This document shows positions 1-6,914 of a stretch of DNA of 32,590 nucleotides, piece by piece. The position numbers and the translations under genes are program-made. This stretch comes from Oscillibacter sp. CAG:241. Lineage in GTDB: Bacteria; Bacillota; Clostridia; Oscillospirales; Oscillospiraceae. The notes under the pieces are model-generated. The model ran no database searches. It was given only the letters and a program-made list of their open reading frames with translations, and had not been told where the DNA came from. Within the stretch, counting starts at the first letter, position 1; every line of letters begins with the position of its first letter. The stretch is taken from the NCBI GenBank assembly GCA_000435975.1, contig FR884079.1:1-32590 (forward strand). Reading direction: 5' to 3'.

Positions 1-164
1 GCCGGGAGGGGCGGCAGCTGCGGCTGGCCCTGCCCTATGGCGAGGACCGGCCCTTTCCCCTGACGGAGCTGTTCTGCCTGGCCCGGATCCGGACCATGGA
101 CGGCCGCCGCTGGGCGGAATACCGCTTTCTGGGCCGGGACCCGGTGCCCCCGGAAGAAAAGTGA
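1..164 (+). CDS. C-terminal end of an unidentified protein (5' truncated by window)
   Basis: An open frame (codons starting at base 3) runs from the window edge to a TGA at 162-164 and gives about 53 residues ending in ...EYRFLGRDPVPPEEK. Codon use matches the GC-rich neighbours, so this is probably a real gene 3' end. I do not recognise the family. The alternating hydrophobic/charged pattern and the terminal RxxDGRRWAEYRFLG stretch could be the last beta strands of a PilZ-like barrel, but that is a guess. The stop lies 73 bp before nrdR, which has its own promoter-like sequence, so co-transcription is uncertain. Confidence 0.5.
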   Translation, partial: REGRQLRLALPYGEDRPFPLTELFCLARIRTMDGRRWAEYRFLGRDPVPPEEK

Positions 165-192
165 AATTTGGGTCTACCATAATCCGGCGATA

Positions 193-222
193 TGTGGTAT
201 AATACCATGGAGTATCACCACA
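193..222 (+). promoter_or_regulatory. nrdR promoter with overlapping palindromes
   Basis: An extended -10 element (TGG TATAAT, 195-203) lies inside a perfect inverted repeat, TGGTAT-A-ATACCA (195-207). A second, wider pair TGTGGT (193-198) / ACCACA (217-222) flanks it. No good -35 is visible at the expected distance, as is common for extended -10 promoters. The dyads are well placed for a repressor to block RNA polymerase. Autoregulation by NrdR is possible, but the sequence is not an obvious NrdR box. Confidence 0.55.
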
Positions 223-237
223 AAGGAGGAGAGACCC

Positions 238-693
238 ATGAGATGTCCCTATTGCGGCTACCGCGAGAGCAAGGTGGTGGATTCCCGTCCTGCGGACGAG
301 GGAGCCAGCATCCGCCGGCGGCGCGAGTGCCTGTCCTGCGAGAAGCGCTTTACCACCTATGAGACCATTGAGTATCTGCCGATGGTGGTCATCAAGAAGG
401 ACGGCAGCCGCCAGAGCTTCGACCGCAGCAAGGTGCTGCGGGGCATCCAGCGCTCCTGCGAAAAGCGCCCGGTATCCGTGGCGGAAATGGAGCGCATGGT
501 CACCGAGATCGAGCAGGAGCTGCAAAACTCCCTGGAGCGGGAGATCAGCACCGGGACCATCGGCGAGAAGGTCATGGAGAAGCTGAAGAAGGCCGACGAG
601 GTGGCCTACGTCCGCTTTGCCTCGGTGTATCGCCAGTTCAAGGATATCAACACCTTCATGAGCGAGCTGAACAAGCTCCTGAGTGAGAAATAG
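238..693 (+). CDS. nrdR: NrdR, transcriptional repressor of ribonucleotide reductase genes
   Basis: A 151-residue protein of normal length for NrdR. The N-terminal zinc ribbon is complete: C3-x2-C6 and C31-x2-C34, with the arginine-rich IRRRREC segment between them. It is followed by an ATP-cone domain (about residues 49-139) with the typical VVIKKDGSRQSFDRSKVLRGI start and the EVAYVRFASVYRQF end. In known family members the ATP-cone senses ATP/dATP and the zinc ribbon binds paired NrdR boxes upstream of nrd genes. The start is fixed by AAAGGAGGA at 222-230, 7 bp before ATG 238. No nrd genes are in the window, so NrdR acts in trans. Confidence 0.97.
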   Translation: MRCPYCGYRESKVVDSRPADEGASIRRRRECLSCEKRFTTYETIEYLPMVVIKKDGSRQSFDRSKVLRGIQRSCEKRPVSVAEMERMVTEIEQELQNSLEREISTGTIGEKVMEKLKKADEVAYVRFASVYRQFKDINTFMSELNKLLSEK

Positions 694-727
694 AACGCAT
701 ATTTATTTTAGAATCTGCCTCGCAGAG

Positions 728-836
728 TTCACGGCCCGCAGGCCGTGAATAAAATCCAATCCGTTTTTTGCGGCGGCGTGTACGTCACAAAAAACACTTT
801 GCGCGGAGAGAGTGTGTCCCGCCGACTCGGCGGGAC
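728..836. repeat. Two GC-rich intergenic hairpins downstream of nrdR
   Basis: The 199-bp gap between nrdR and the converging DUF4363 gene has no convincing gene. It holds two compact perfect hairpins. TTCACGGCC / GGCCGTGAA (728-736, 741-749) has a 9-bp stem and 4-nt loop. GTCCCGCCG / CGGCGGGAC (816-824, 828-836) has a 9-bp stem and 3-nt loop. Neither has a strong U tract. They may be structured 3' UTR elements or a degenerate intergenic repeat. Confidence 0.5.
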
Positions 837-859
837 GCGCGGTTCGGAGCGAGAGCCTT

Positions 860-890
860 TTATTGAAAAAAGCTTTGCTTTTTTCAATAA
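860..890. terminator. Bidirectional intrinsic terminator between nrdR and DUF4363 gene
   Basis: A 14-bp perfect stem (860-873 with 877-890) has a 3-nt TTT loop. It has AT-rich ends and a built-in A6/T6 pair, so it presents a U-rich 3' side on both strands. It sits between two converging genes (nrdR stop 693, DUF4363 stop 893), where a shared terminator is expected. Confidence 0.75.
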
Positions 891-892
891 AT

Positions 893-1249
893 TTATAGAA
901 TGTTCCGCAGGCTCAGGCGCTCCAGCTCGTCCAGCAGCTCCAGCAGCAGGTCATCCCCCTGCTCCAGCCGGCACAGGGTCCGGCACCGGGACAGGGTCAC
1001 CTGGGCCGCGTCCAGGGTTTCGTGGTGGATGACCACATGGAGATAATCCTGGGCCCCGTCCCAGCTGTCCGCCAGGGCGTCCATGGCCTCCCGGGCCCCG
1101 TCCCAGCGCTCCTGGGCCGCCAGCTGGGCGATCCGGTCCGCCTGGTCCATCCACCGGCCGGTCCGGCGGTTCAGAGCCGCCGCGTTGAGAATGCACAGGG
1201 CCAGCAGAGCCGCCAGCACCAGCGAGGGAACGATCAGAAACCGCTTCAT
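893..1249 (-). CDS. DUF4363-type small membrane-anchored protein
   Basis: A 118-residue protein starting MKRFLIVPSLVL. It has one N-terminal hydrophobic helix (about residues 3-24, possibly an uncleaved signal anchor) followed by an amphipathic alpha-helical extracytoplasmic domain. That domain includes QERWDGAREAMDALADSWD and a conserved-looking HHETLDAAQ segment. Size, topology and partner fit the DUF4363 family, which commonly sits next to DUF421 genes. The start at 1249 overlaps the DUF421 stop in an ATGA, indicating translational coupling; a longer in-frame start at 1357 would lie inside the upstream gene and is rejected. Molecular function is unknown. Confidence 0.75.
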   Translation of the reverse strand: MKRFLIVPSLVLAALLALCILNAAALNRRTGRWMDQADRIAQLAAQERWDGAREAMDALADSWDGAQDYLHVVIHHETLDAAQVTLSRCRTLCRLEQGDDLLLELLDELERLSLRNIL

Positions 1250-1932
1250 ACGTCCTCCTTGGCCTGGCAGATCACGTTGCCCCCCTGGTCCAGGGACAGG
1301 AGAAACACCTGAGACGGGTCCTTCAGGTGCTCCCGCTTCAGCTGTCGGCGCAGCCACGCGTCGTCCACGTCCATTTTCTTCATGTTGTCCCGCAGCAGCC
1401 GCCCGTCGTTGATCAGCAGCACCGGCAGGAACGGATCGTCCGCCGCGTTCATGGACAGCTGCGCAGGCGTCACCGGCTGGGCGTCGGACCGCAGCAGCAC
1501 CGATACCTGGCCGCTGGTCTCCAGCACGGCGTATTTCACGTCCTTCAGGTTGGTGACCCCCTGGCCCCGCAGCTCCTCCATCAGCTCGTCCACCGTCATG
1601 CGGTTATGGCGCATGGCCCGCTGCTGGAGTCTGCCGCAGCGCACCACAATGGCCGGCTCCCCGCAGATCAGGGACCGGAACCGCCCGCTGCGGAAGCTGA
1701 TATAGCTCAGCAGCGTGGTCAGGGCCAGCAGCGTCAGGATGGGAACCACCCCGTTGATCAGCGGCGAATCAAAATCCTGCATGGGCACCGACGCCAGGTC
1801 CGACAGCAGCATGGTCAGCACCAGCTCGATGGGCTCCAGCTCGCCGATCTGGCGCTTTCCCGTCAGACGCAGGCCCACGATCAGCAGCAGATACAGAATG
1901 ATGGTGCGGAAAAAAGCAGTGGCCACAGGCAT
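1246..1932 (-). CDS. DUF421 (YetF/YcaP family) membrane protein
   Basis: A 228-residue protein. Two to three transmembrane helices occupy the first 85 residues (FFRTIILYLLLIVGLRLTGK, then VVPILTLLALTTLLSYISF). A cytoplasmic alpha/beta domain follows, with the family's hallmark GKRQIGELEPIELV and the segment from GEPAIVVRCGRL to the R-HNRMTVDELMEELR motif. YetF-type proteins have been described as membrane proteins with a tandem DUF421 domain and no established biochemical role. The upstream sequence offers GGGGG just before the ATG and TATAAT at 1970-1975 on this strand. It forms a two-gene unit with the downstream DUF4363 gene. Confidence 0.88.
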   Translation of the reverse strand: MPVATAFFRTIILYLLLIVGLRLTGKRQIGELEPIELVLTMLLSDLASVPMQDFDSPLINGVVPILTLLALTTLLSYISFRSGRFRSLICGEPAIVVRCGRLQQRAMRHNRMTVDELMEELRGQGVTNLKDVKYAVLETSGQVSVLLRSDAQPVTPAQLSMNAADDPFLPVLLINDGRLLRDNMKKMDVDDAWLRRQLKREHLKDPSQVFLLSLDQGGNVICQAKEDV

Positions 1933-2001
1933 TCCCCCTTCTATCGCCAGTATGCGCGGGGGAGGGGAAATTATACCGCTTCATCCGGCCTTGAGGCCGT
2001 T

Positions 2002-2010
2002 TGATATACA
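2002..2010 (+). promoter_or_regulatory. Possible extended -10 promoter for the glmS transcript
   Basis: TGA TATACA at 2002-2010 fits an extended -10, about 47 bp before the ribozyme cleavage site. There is no clear -35. It is the only reasonable plus-strand promoter between the divergent DUF421 gene and the ribozyme. Confidence 0.4.
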
Positions 2011-2050
2011 GAACGCAGAACCGCGAAAGGAGGCCCCCGGGAAAAACCCA

Positions 2051-2195
2051 TACAAAGCGCCATGTGCCTGCCGCTTCCCGGCAGGATAACGAGGAGGAGA
2101 GAGTATCGAGCCTTCGGCGGGAGCTCTCCCGCGCCGTCCGGGCGCGCACGCAGCGGGCAAATATGCGGGCGACCGCAAAACAGAGATGCTGCGAC
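2051..2195 (+). ncRNA. glmS ribozyme (glucosamine-6-phosphate-activated self-cleaving riboswitch)
   Basis: The 5' leader of glmS carries the conserved ribozyme core. The cleavage-site sequence AAGCGCC has the scissile bond expected between A2056 and G2057. The P2 hairpin CCTGCCG / CGGCAGG is at 2067-2073 and 2079-2085. The joining sequence AACGAGGAGGAG (2088-2099) leads into TATCGA and TTCGGCGGGAG (2104-2123), then CTCTCCCG. A P3-like GC stem and a P4-like stem CGCAGC / GCTGCG (2149-2154, 2188-2193) follow. In known examples GlcN6P is the cofactor for cleavage, and the 3' product, which has a 5' hydroxyl, is degraded, giving feedback control of GlmS. The 3' boundary is approximate. Confidence 0.93.
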
Positions 2196-2262
2196 CGGAG
2201 AATGAGGCAAATCATCTGCGTGTTTGTCCTCCCCATTTCAACAGATCAGGAGGAATTTTTTT

Positions 2263-4098
2263 ATGTGTGGAATTATCGGATACGTAGGCCGCCAGGAGGC
2301 CGCCCCTATTTTGCTGGAGGGCCTGGAGCGCATGGAATACCGGGGCTATGACTCCACCGGTATGGCCGTGTGCGGCGACGGCGTGCTGCGGGTCTGCAAG
2401 AAAAAGGGCCGGGTCCAGGTGCTGCGGGAGATGAGCCATGACGGCGCGGACCTGCCGGGCACCCTGGGCATCGGGCACACCCGCTGGGCCACCCACGGCG
2501 AGCCCAGCGACGTCAACGCCCACCCCCATCTGAGCCAGAGCGGCAAGTTCGCCGTGGTCCACAACGGCATCATCGAGAACTTCATCGCGCTGAAGGAGGA
2601 GCTGCTGCAAAAGGGCTACACCTTCCGCTCCGAGACGGACACCGAGGTGGTGGCCCAGCTGCTGGATTATTACTACAGCGACTGCGGCGACTTCTTTGAG
2701 GCCATGAACCGGCTGCTCCACGCGGTGGACGGGGCCTATGCCCTGGGCATCATCTGCGCCGACTATCCCGACCGGCTGGTGGCCGCCCGGAAGGACGCGC
2801 CCCTGCTGCTGGGCTTTGGCGACGGCGAGAACTTCATCGCCTCCGACGTGACGGCCCTGATCCGCCACACCCGGGACATCGCCTATATGGACGACGGGGA
2901 GCTGGCCATCCTGTCCCGCAGCGGCATCCGGGTATACGACCGCCAGCTGCGCCCGGTGGAGAAGAAGCACCACCATGTGGACTGGGAGGTGGACGCCGCG
3001 GAAAAGGGCGGCTACGCCCACTTCATGCTCAAGGAGATCATGGAGCAGCCCGCCGCCATCCGCAAGGCCACCGCCGCCCGGATCCAGGGAGGCCGCGTGG
3101 TGCTTCAGGACCTGACCATGACCCCGGAGCAGATCCGGGCCATCGGCCGCATCTACATCGTGGCCTGCGGCTCGTCGTACCATGTGGGCATGGTGGGCAA
3201 GTATAACCTGGAGCGGATGCTGCGCCGCAGCGTGGAGGTGTGCCTGGCCTCCGAGTTCCGCTATTGCGACCCCATCGTAGGGGAACGGGACCTGGTCATC
3301 GTCATCAGCCAGTCCGGCGAGACGCTGGATACCATGGCCGCCCTGCGGGAGGCCAAAAAGCGGGGCGCCCGCATCCTGTCCATCGTCAACGTGGTGGGCT
3401 CCTCCATTGCCCGGGAGTCCGACGACGTGCTGTATACCTGGGCCGGGCCGGAGATCGCCGTGGCCACCACCAAGGCCTACAGCACCCAGATGGCGGTGCT
3501 GAACCTGCTGGGCCTGTACTTCGGCGAGGTCATGGGCACCGTGGACTACGAGACATACACCGCCATGATCCGGGATATCCTGGATCTTCCGGAAAAGCTG
3601 GAGCAGGTGCTGGCCCAGGCGGACCGGATCCGGGAGATGGCCAAGGATTTCGCCGGACGGGACGACGTGTTCTTCATCGGCCGGAACCTGGACTATGCCC
3701 TGAGCCTGGAGGGAAGCCTGAAGCTCAAGGAGATCAGCTATATCCACTCCGAGGCGTATGCCTCCGGTGAGCTGAAGCACGGCACCATCTCCCTGATCGA
3801 GGAGGGAACGCCGGTTATCGCCCTGAGCACCTACGGGCCTCTGTTTGACAAGGCCATGAGCAACGTGGTGGAGGTACAGGCCCGGGGCGCCCGCGTCCTG
3901 GCCCTGACCACCGAGACCCACCGGGAGGCTATGCTGGCCCGGACAGACCGGGTGCTGACGGTGCCGGAGGTGGAGCCTATGCTGCTGCCCCAGCTGGGTG
4001 TGGCGCCCCTGCAGCTGCTGGCGTACTACATCGCCCTGGAGCGGGGCTGCGACATCGACAAGCCCCGGAACCTGGCCAAAAGTGTCACCGTGGAATAA
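2263..4098 (+). CDS. glmS: GlmS, glutamine--fructose-6-phosphate aminotransferase (isomerizing)
   Basis: A 611-residue cytosolic enzyme making glucosamine-6-phosphate for peptidoglycan. The mature protein begins with the catalytic Cys of the class II glutaminase domain (MCGIIGYVG), with GHTRWATHGEPS and HNGIIENF motifs. Two SIS sugar-isomerase domains follow (CGSSYHVG, SQSGETLDT, TTKAYSTQ, then the second domain with SEAYASGELKHG). The C-terminus DKPRNLAKSVTVE is the family signature. The start is set by AGGAGG at 2248-2253, 9 bp before ATG 2263; an upstream in-frame ATG at 2224 would put 13 residues in front of the nucleophile Cys and is rejected. It is the first gene of glmS-rimI-tsaD and is controlled by the upstream ribozyme. 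Confidence 0.98.
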   Translation: MCGIIGYVGRQEAAPILLEGLERMEYRGYDSTGMAVCGDGVLRVCKKKGRVQVLREMSHDGADLPGTLGIGHTRWATHGEPSDVNAHPHLSQSGKFAVVHNGIIENFIALKEELLQKGYTFRSETDTEVVAQLLDYYYSDCGDFFEAMNRLLHAVDGAYALGIICADYPDRLVAARKDAPLLLGFGDGENFIASDVTALIRHTRDIAYMDDGELAILSRSGIRVYDRQLRPVEKKHHHVDWEVDAAEKGGYAHFMLKEIMEQPAAIRKATAARIQGGRVVLQDLTMTPEQIRAIGRIYIVACGSSYHVGMVGKYNLERMLRRSVEVCLASEFRYCDPIVGERDLVIVISQSGETLDTMAALREAKKRGARILSIVNVVGSSIARESDDVLYTWAGPEIAVATTKAYSTQMAVLNLLGLYFGEVMGTVDYETYTAMIRDILDLPEKLEQVLAQADRIREMAKDFAGRDDVFFIGRNLDYALSLEGSLKLKEISYIHSEAYASGELKHGTISLIEEGTPVIALSTYGPLFDKAMSNVVEVQARGARVLALTTETHREAMLARTDRVLTVPEVEPMLLPQLGVAPLQLLAYYIALERGCDIDKPRNLAKSVTVE

Positions 4099-4121
4099 CA
4101 TCGCGTAAAACCGAGGAAATT

Positions 4122-4586
4122 ATGAACAACATCAACATTGTACCCATGACGGCGGATCATCTGGACGCTCTGGAGCAGCTGGAGCGCACCTGCTTCTCCC
4201 GGCCCTGGTCCCGGAAAATGCTGGCCGAGGAACTGGACAATGAGTGCGCGGCCTTTCTGGTGGCGGAGGACGCCGCCACGGGGGAGACAGTGGGCTATGC
4301 CGGGCTGCTGGTGGCCGCCGACGAGGGGTATATCACCAATGTGGCGGTGTTTCCCCCGTATCGCCGCCGGGGCGTGGCCGGGAAGCTGCTGGACGTGTTC
4401 CTGCGCTTTGCCCGGGCCAACCACCTGGCCTTTCTGACCCTGGAGGTCCGGCCCAGCAACGCCGCCGCCATTGCCCTGTATACCCGGTTCGGCTTCCGGG
4501 AGGCCGGACGCCGCCGGAACTACTATGATCTGCCCCGGGAGGACGCCCTGATCCTGACCCGGACCTTTGGGGAGGAGAGCAAATGA
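4122..4586 (+). CDS. rimI: RimI-type ribosomal-protein-S18-alanine N-acetyltransferase (GNAT)
   Basis: A 154-residue GNAT protein of RimI length. N-terminal MTADHLDALEQLERTCFSRPWS is typical of RimI. The acetyl-CoA binding motif A is NVAVFPPYRRRGVAGKLL, followed by LEVRPSNAAAIALYTRFGF and the RRNYYDLPREDALILTR end. E. coli RimI acetylates the N-terminal Ala of S18; in Firmicutes rimI usually sits with tsa genes, as here. It lies 23 bp after glmS (GAGGAAATT before the ATG) and overlaps tsaD in an ATGA at 4583-4586. Confidence 0.92.
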   Translation: MNNINIVPMTADHLDALEQLERTCFSRPWSRKMLAEELDNECAAFLVAEDAATGETVGYAGLLVAADEGYITNVAVFPPYRRRGVAGKLLDVFLRFARANHLAFLTLEVRPSNAAAIALYTRFGFREAGRRRNYYDLPREDALILTRTFGEESK

Positions 4587-5599
4587 ACATTCTGGCCTTT
4601 GAATCCTCCTGCGACGAGACTGCCGCGGCGGTGGTGCGGGACGGGCGGACGGTGCTGTCGGACGCCATCCTGTCCCAGGCGGACATGCACGCCCTGTACG
4701 GCGGCGTGGTGCCGGAGATCGCCTCCCGCAAGCATGTGGAGGCCATTGCCGGTCTGACGGATCAGGCTCTGCGGGATGCGGGCCTGACCCGGAAGGACGT
4801 CGACGCCGTGGCGGTGACGTATGCCCCGGGCCTCATCGGCGCGGTACTGGTGGGGGTCAGCTTCGCCAAGTCTGCCGCCTACGCCCTGGGGGTTCCCCTG
4901 ATCCCGGTGCACCACGTCCGGGGCCATATCGCCGCCAATTACCTGGCGTTTCCGGAGCTGGAGCCGCCGTTTCTGGCGCTGGCCATGTCCGGCGGCAACA
5001 CCCTGATCGTGGACGTGAAGGGCTACACGGATATGGAGGTCCTGGGTGCCACCCGGGACGACGCGGCGGGGGAGTGCTTCGACAAGGCCGCCCGGGTGCT
5101 GGGCCTGCCGTACCCCGGCGGAAAGCCCATGGACCGGCTGGCCGCCCAGTCCCCCGGCGGGAAATACGTCCTGCCCCGGGCCCATGTGGAGGGCGCACCT
5201 CTGGACATGAGCTTTTCGGGGCTGAAAACCGCCGTGGTAAATCTGGTTCACAACGCCCAGCAGAAGGGGGAGCCCCTGGACGCCGCCGCCCTGGCCCATG
5301 ACTTTAACCAGGCGGTGTCCGACGAGCTGGTGCCCCGGGCCATGGAGGCCGCCCGTCTCCGGGGCCGCACTTGCATCGCCGCCGCCGGCGGCGTGGCCGC
5401 CAACACCATCATCCGCTCCGATCTGCAGCGGGCCTGCGACAGGGCCGGATACCGCCTGTACCTGCCGCCTCTGAGCCTCTGCGGCGACAACGGGGCCATG
5501 ATCGGCGCCCAGGGGTACTACGAGTATCTGGCGGGCCGCCGGGCGGGGCTGGACCTGAACGCCTATGCCACCATGGAGCTGGACGATCTTTTCTATTGA
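4583..5599 (+). CDS. tsaD: TsaD, tRNA N6-threonylcarbamoyladenosine transferase subunit
   Basis: A 338-residue ASKHA-fold protein. The N-terminal LAFESSCDETAAAVV phosphate loop, the metal-binding HHVRGH (H111, H115), SGGNTL, and C-terminal GGVAANTIIR and CGDNGAMIGAQGYYE motifs are all present. TsaD, with TsaB and TsaE, transfers the threonylcarbamoyl group from TC-AMP to A37 of ANN-decoding tRNAs. tsaB and tsaE are not in this window. It overlaps rimI by 4 nt, so the two are translationally coupled. Confidence 0.97.
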   Translation: MNILAFESSCDETAAAVVRDGRTVLSDAILSQADMHALYGGVVPEIASRKHVEAIAGLTDQALRDAGLTRKDVDAVAVTYAPGLIGAVLVGVSFAKSAAYALGVPLIPVHHVRGHIAANYLAFPELEPPFLALAMSGGNTLIVDVKGYTDMEVLGATRDDAAGECFDKAARVLGLPYPGGKPMDRLAAQSPGGKYVLPRAHVEGAPLDMSFSGLKTAVVNLVHNAQQKGEPLDAAALAHDFNQAVSDELVPRAMEAARLRGRTCIAAAGGVAANTIIRSDLQRACDRAGYRLYLPPLSLCGDNGAMIGAQGYYEYLAGRRAGLDLNAYATMELDDLFY

Positions 5600-5647
5600 G
5601 ACACAAAATCCCCCCTGCCAATGGCCGGGGGCCATAAGACAGTTTCC

Positions 5648-5758
5648 CTTGCCTCTCCCTTTGGGAGAGGTGGCCGAGCGCAGCGAGGACGGAGAGGGCA
5701 AACGGCAAGACCCTCTCAGTCACCTGCGGTGACAGCTCTCCCAAAGGGAGAGCCAAGG
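5648..5758. repeat. MITE-like intergenic repeat with ~23-bp terminal inverted repeats
   Basis: The ends 5648-5669 and 5736-5758 are near-perfect inverted repeats, each itself a hairpin: CCTCTCCC-TTT-GGGAGAGG at 5652-5670 and GCTCTCCC-AAA-GGGAGAGC at 5735-5753. Between them are GAGAGGG / CCCTCTC and GTCACC-TGC-GGTGAC pairs, so the whole unit can fold into one long structure. The element is 111 bp and noncoding. It looks like the small palindromic repeats I recall as scattered between genes in Faecalibacterium and related Oscillospiraceae; that match is from memory. No target-site duplication is obvious. Confidence 0.75.
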
Positions 5759-5793
5759 TGCTGCACCCTGCTGCATGGTATGTTGGCATAAAA

Positions 5794-5825
5794 AATGGAG
5801 CGTATCTGTGTCGATACGCTCCATT
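5794..5825. terminator. Bidirectional intrinsic terminator
   Basis: A 13-bp stem, AATGGAGCGTATC (5794-5806) with its complement (5813-5825), and a 6-nt loop. It is preceded by an A run (T run on the minus strand) and followed by AACTGTTTTTG. It is positioned to end both tsaD-side transcripts and the minus-strand riboswitch-controlled unit. Confidence 0.8.
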
Positions 5826-5906
5826 AACTGTTTTTGCGGACTTATTTACCGGGTCAGGAAGAACATCACGAACGCCCTGCCAACAGGCAGGGGGGATTTC
5901 AGCTGT

Positions 5907-6215
5907 TTATTCTTCCGTATGGCGGTTCTTTTTGGCCAGCTCCGCGATCTGGCCGAACTTCCCGGTGACATAGCTGTAGCTTTTCCGCCCGTGGGGCAGG
6001 AGACAGGCGCTGCAATCCTTGATGCCGTCGCCGACATAGCGGAAATTGCCGCCGCACCGGTCGCCCAGGGCATACAGAGGACAGTAGCAGAACAGGCAGT
6101 TGAAATCCTCCGGATGGGCCGTCTCGTGGCAGGGAAAGAACTCGCAGGCCGTGTGCTGGAAGAAGGAGTAGCGGCACTCCTCGGGCTTGGTGGACAGGGC
6201 CTCACACTTCTCCAT
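5907..6215 (-). CDS. Cysteine-rich small-domain (zinc-finger-like) protein under cobalamin riboswitch
   Basis: A 102-residue protein with 10 cysteines: C4, C14, C24, C29 (with H30), C40-x2-C43-x-C45, C54, and C68-x2-C71 (with H75). The HTACEFFPCHE...NCLFCYCPLY...C...GIKDCSACLLPH layout matches the cysteine-rich small domain (Pfam zf-like, PF04071), a presumed metal-binding domain sometimes found near cobalamin genes. There are no membrane segments or signal peptide. The start at 6215 overlaps the upstream gene by 14 nt, and both lie behind the same cobalamin riboswitch, so a role in B12 or cobalt handling is inferred. The reaction is unknown. Confidence 0.85.
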   Translation of the reverse strand: MEKCEALSTKPEECRYSFFQHTACEFFPCHETAHPEDFNCLFCYCPLYALGDRCGGNFRYVGDGIKDCSACLLPHGRKSYSYVTGKFGQIAELAKKNRHTEE

Positions 6216-6522
6216 GGTGCACCTCCGTTACAGGCTTGCCGGGCCAATAGATGACATAGCACTCCGCCATCTCGCCCATGTAGAAAAACACGTTCTCGCC
6301 CATTTCAATGTGCTTGCCGAAGGTCAGATCCGGCACAAACAGGCGGCCGCAGGTGCGCTTGGGCCCCTTGATGGTGTAGCCCTCGGGGTTGGGGTCGTCC
6401 CGCAGGGCCTCTGCCGCCTCCTGAAGGCCGGGAAAGCGCAGGGCTTTCTCCAGCTGGGCCAGCTGGGTCTCGCCGTTGATATAGACCAGGTGATCCTGGT
6501 CCCGGAACCAGTTGATGAGCAT
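6202..6522 (-). CDS. Unknown 106-residue protein, first gene after cobalamin riboswitch
   Basis: A soluble protein starting MLINWFRDQDHLVY. It has no recognised domain, no transmembrane segment and a C-terminal EVHHGEV with paired histidines. It has a single cysteine in PKRTCGRL. A strong AGGAGG lies 9 bp before the ATG. It is the promoter-proximal gene of a two-gene unit controlled by a cobalamin riboswitch and terminator, and its 3' end overlaps the cysteine-rich gene by 14 nt. I infer a partnership with that protein in corrinoid or cobalt metabolism; I do not recognise the family. Confidence 0.8.
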   Translation of the reverse strand: MLINWFRDQDHLVYINGETQLAQLEKALRFPGLQEAAEALRDDPNPEGYTIKGPKRTCGRLFVPDLTFGKHIEMGENVFFYMGEMAECYVIYWPGKPVTEVHHGEV

Positions 6523-6553
6523 TTGTTCGTCCTCCTGACAGAAAATGAGGTAG

Positions 6554-6587
6554 GGGGCGGGCGGGAGTGGCTGCCCCTGCCCGCCCC
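6554..6587 (-). promoter_or_regulatory. GC-rich leader hairpin between riboswitch terminator and first gene
   Basis: A 9-bp perfect stem, GGGGCGGGC / GCCCGCCCC (6554-6562 with 6579-6587), lies in the minus-strand leader about 30 bp before the ribosome binding site. It could stabilise read-through mRNA, but no function is shown. Confidence 0.45.
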
Positions 6588-6622
6588 GTGGAAAGCTGCG
6601 GCTGTGCCGCGCTCAGGCTTGC

Positions 6623-6654
6623 AAAAAAACCGCGCCAATGCTCCATTGGCGCGG
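6623..6654 (-). terminator. Riboswitch expression-platform intrinsic terminator
   Basis: On the minus strand, CCGCGCCAATG and CATTGGCGCGG form an 11-bp perfect stem with a 3-nt loop (6630-6654), followed directly by seven U residues (6623-6629). It lies between the cobalamin aptamer and the first gene, about 100 bp upstream of the start codon. This is the arrangement expected for B12-induced transcription termination. Confidence 0.88.
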
Positions 6655-6704
6655 CCGGTTTCCCGCGATCGAACCCATCCTCCGCCGTAGGGCGCGCAGC
6701 GGGG

Positions 6705-6895
6705 ACAGCATGGCGGCAAGCAGGTCTTCTGACTGGCGGATCAGCAGCGGCGCACGGTCTTCCCGGTTTCCCAGTGACGGACTTTCGTCCCATGTGCGCG
6801 GCCTCCCCGTATACAGCGGCGGTACCGTTCAGGATTCACACCTGATTCACTATTCTCCCGCGCCGCCCAACCGGCGGCACAGGCACTTGCGCATT
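6705..6895 (-). ncRNA. Cobalamin (adenosylcobalamin-type) riboswitch
   Basis: The minus strand shows the aptamer landmarks in order. The 5' P1 strand GCAAGTGCC (6883-6891) comes first, then GGGAGAATAGTGAATCAGG, GTGAATCCTGAACGGTACCG and CCGCTGTATACGGGGAGGC. Next are CACTGGGAAACCGGGAAGAC, TGCTGATCC, and the B12 box AGTCAGAAGACCTGC ending in CTTGCC, which pairs with GCAAG to close P1. With the promoter upstream and terminator downstream this is a complete OFF-type attenuator: bound cobalamin should reduce expression of 6522-5907. Ends are approximate. Confidence 0.95.
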
Positions 6896-6914
6896 GTATT
6901 CTTTATATACGGAT

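Noticed and set aside
2212..4101. 629-codon open frame on the minus strand opposite glmS
   Set aside because: It is the antisense shadow of a GC-rich gene: rich in Gly, His, Gln and Val with no domain, while the plus frame is clearly GlmS.
5875..5892. CCCTGCC-AACA-GGCAGGG hairpin as a terminator
   Set aside because: No T tract on either side, and the better terminator is at 5794-5825.
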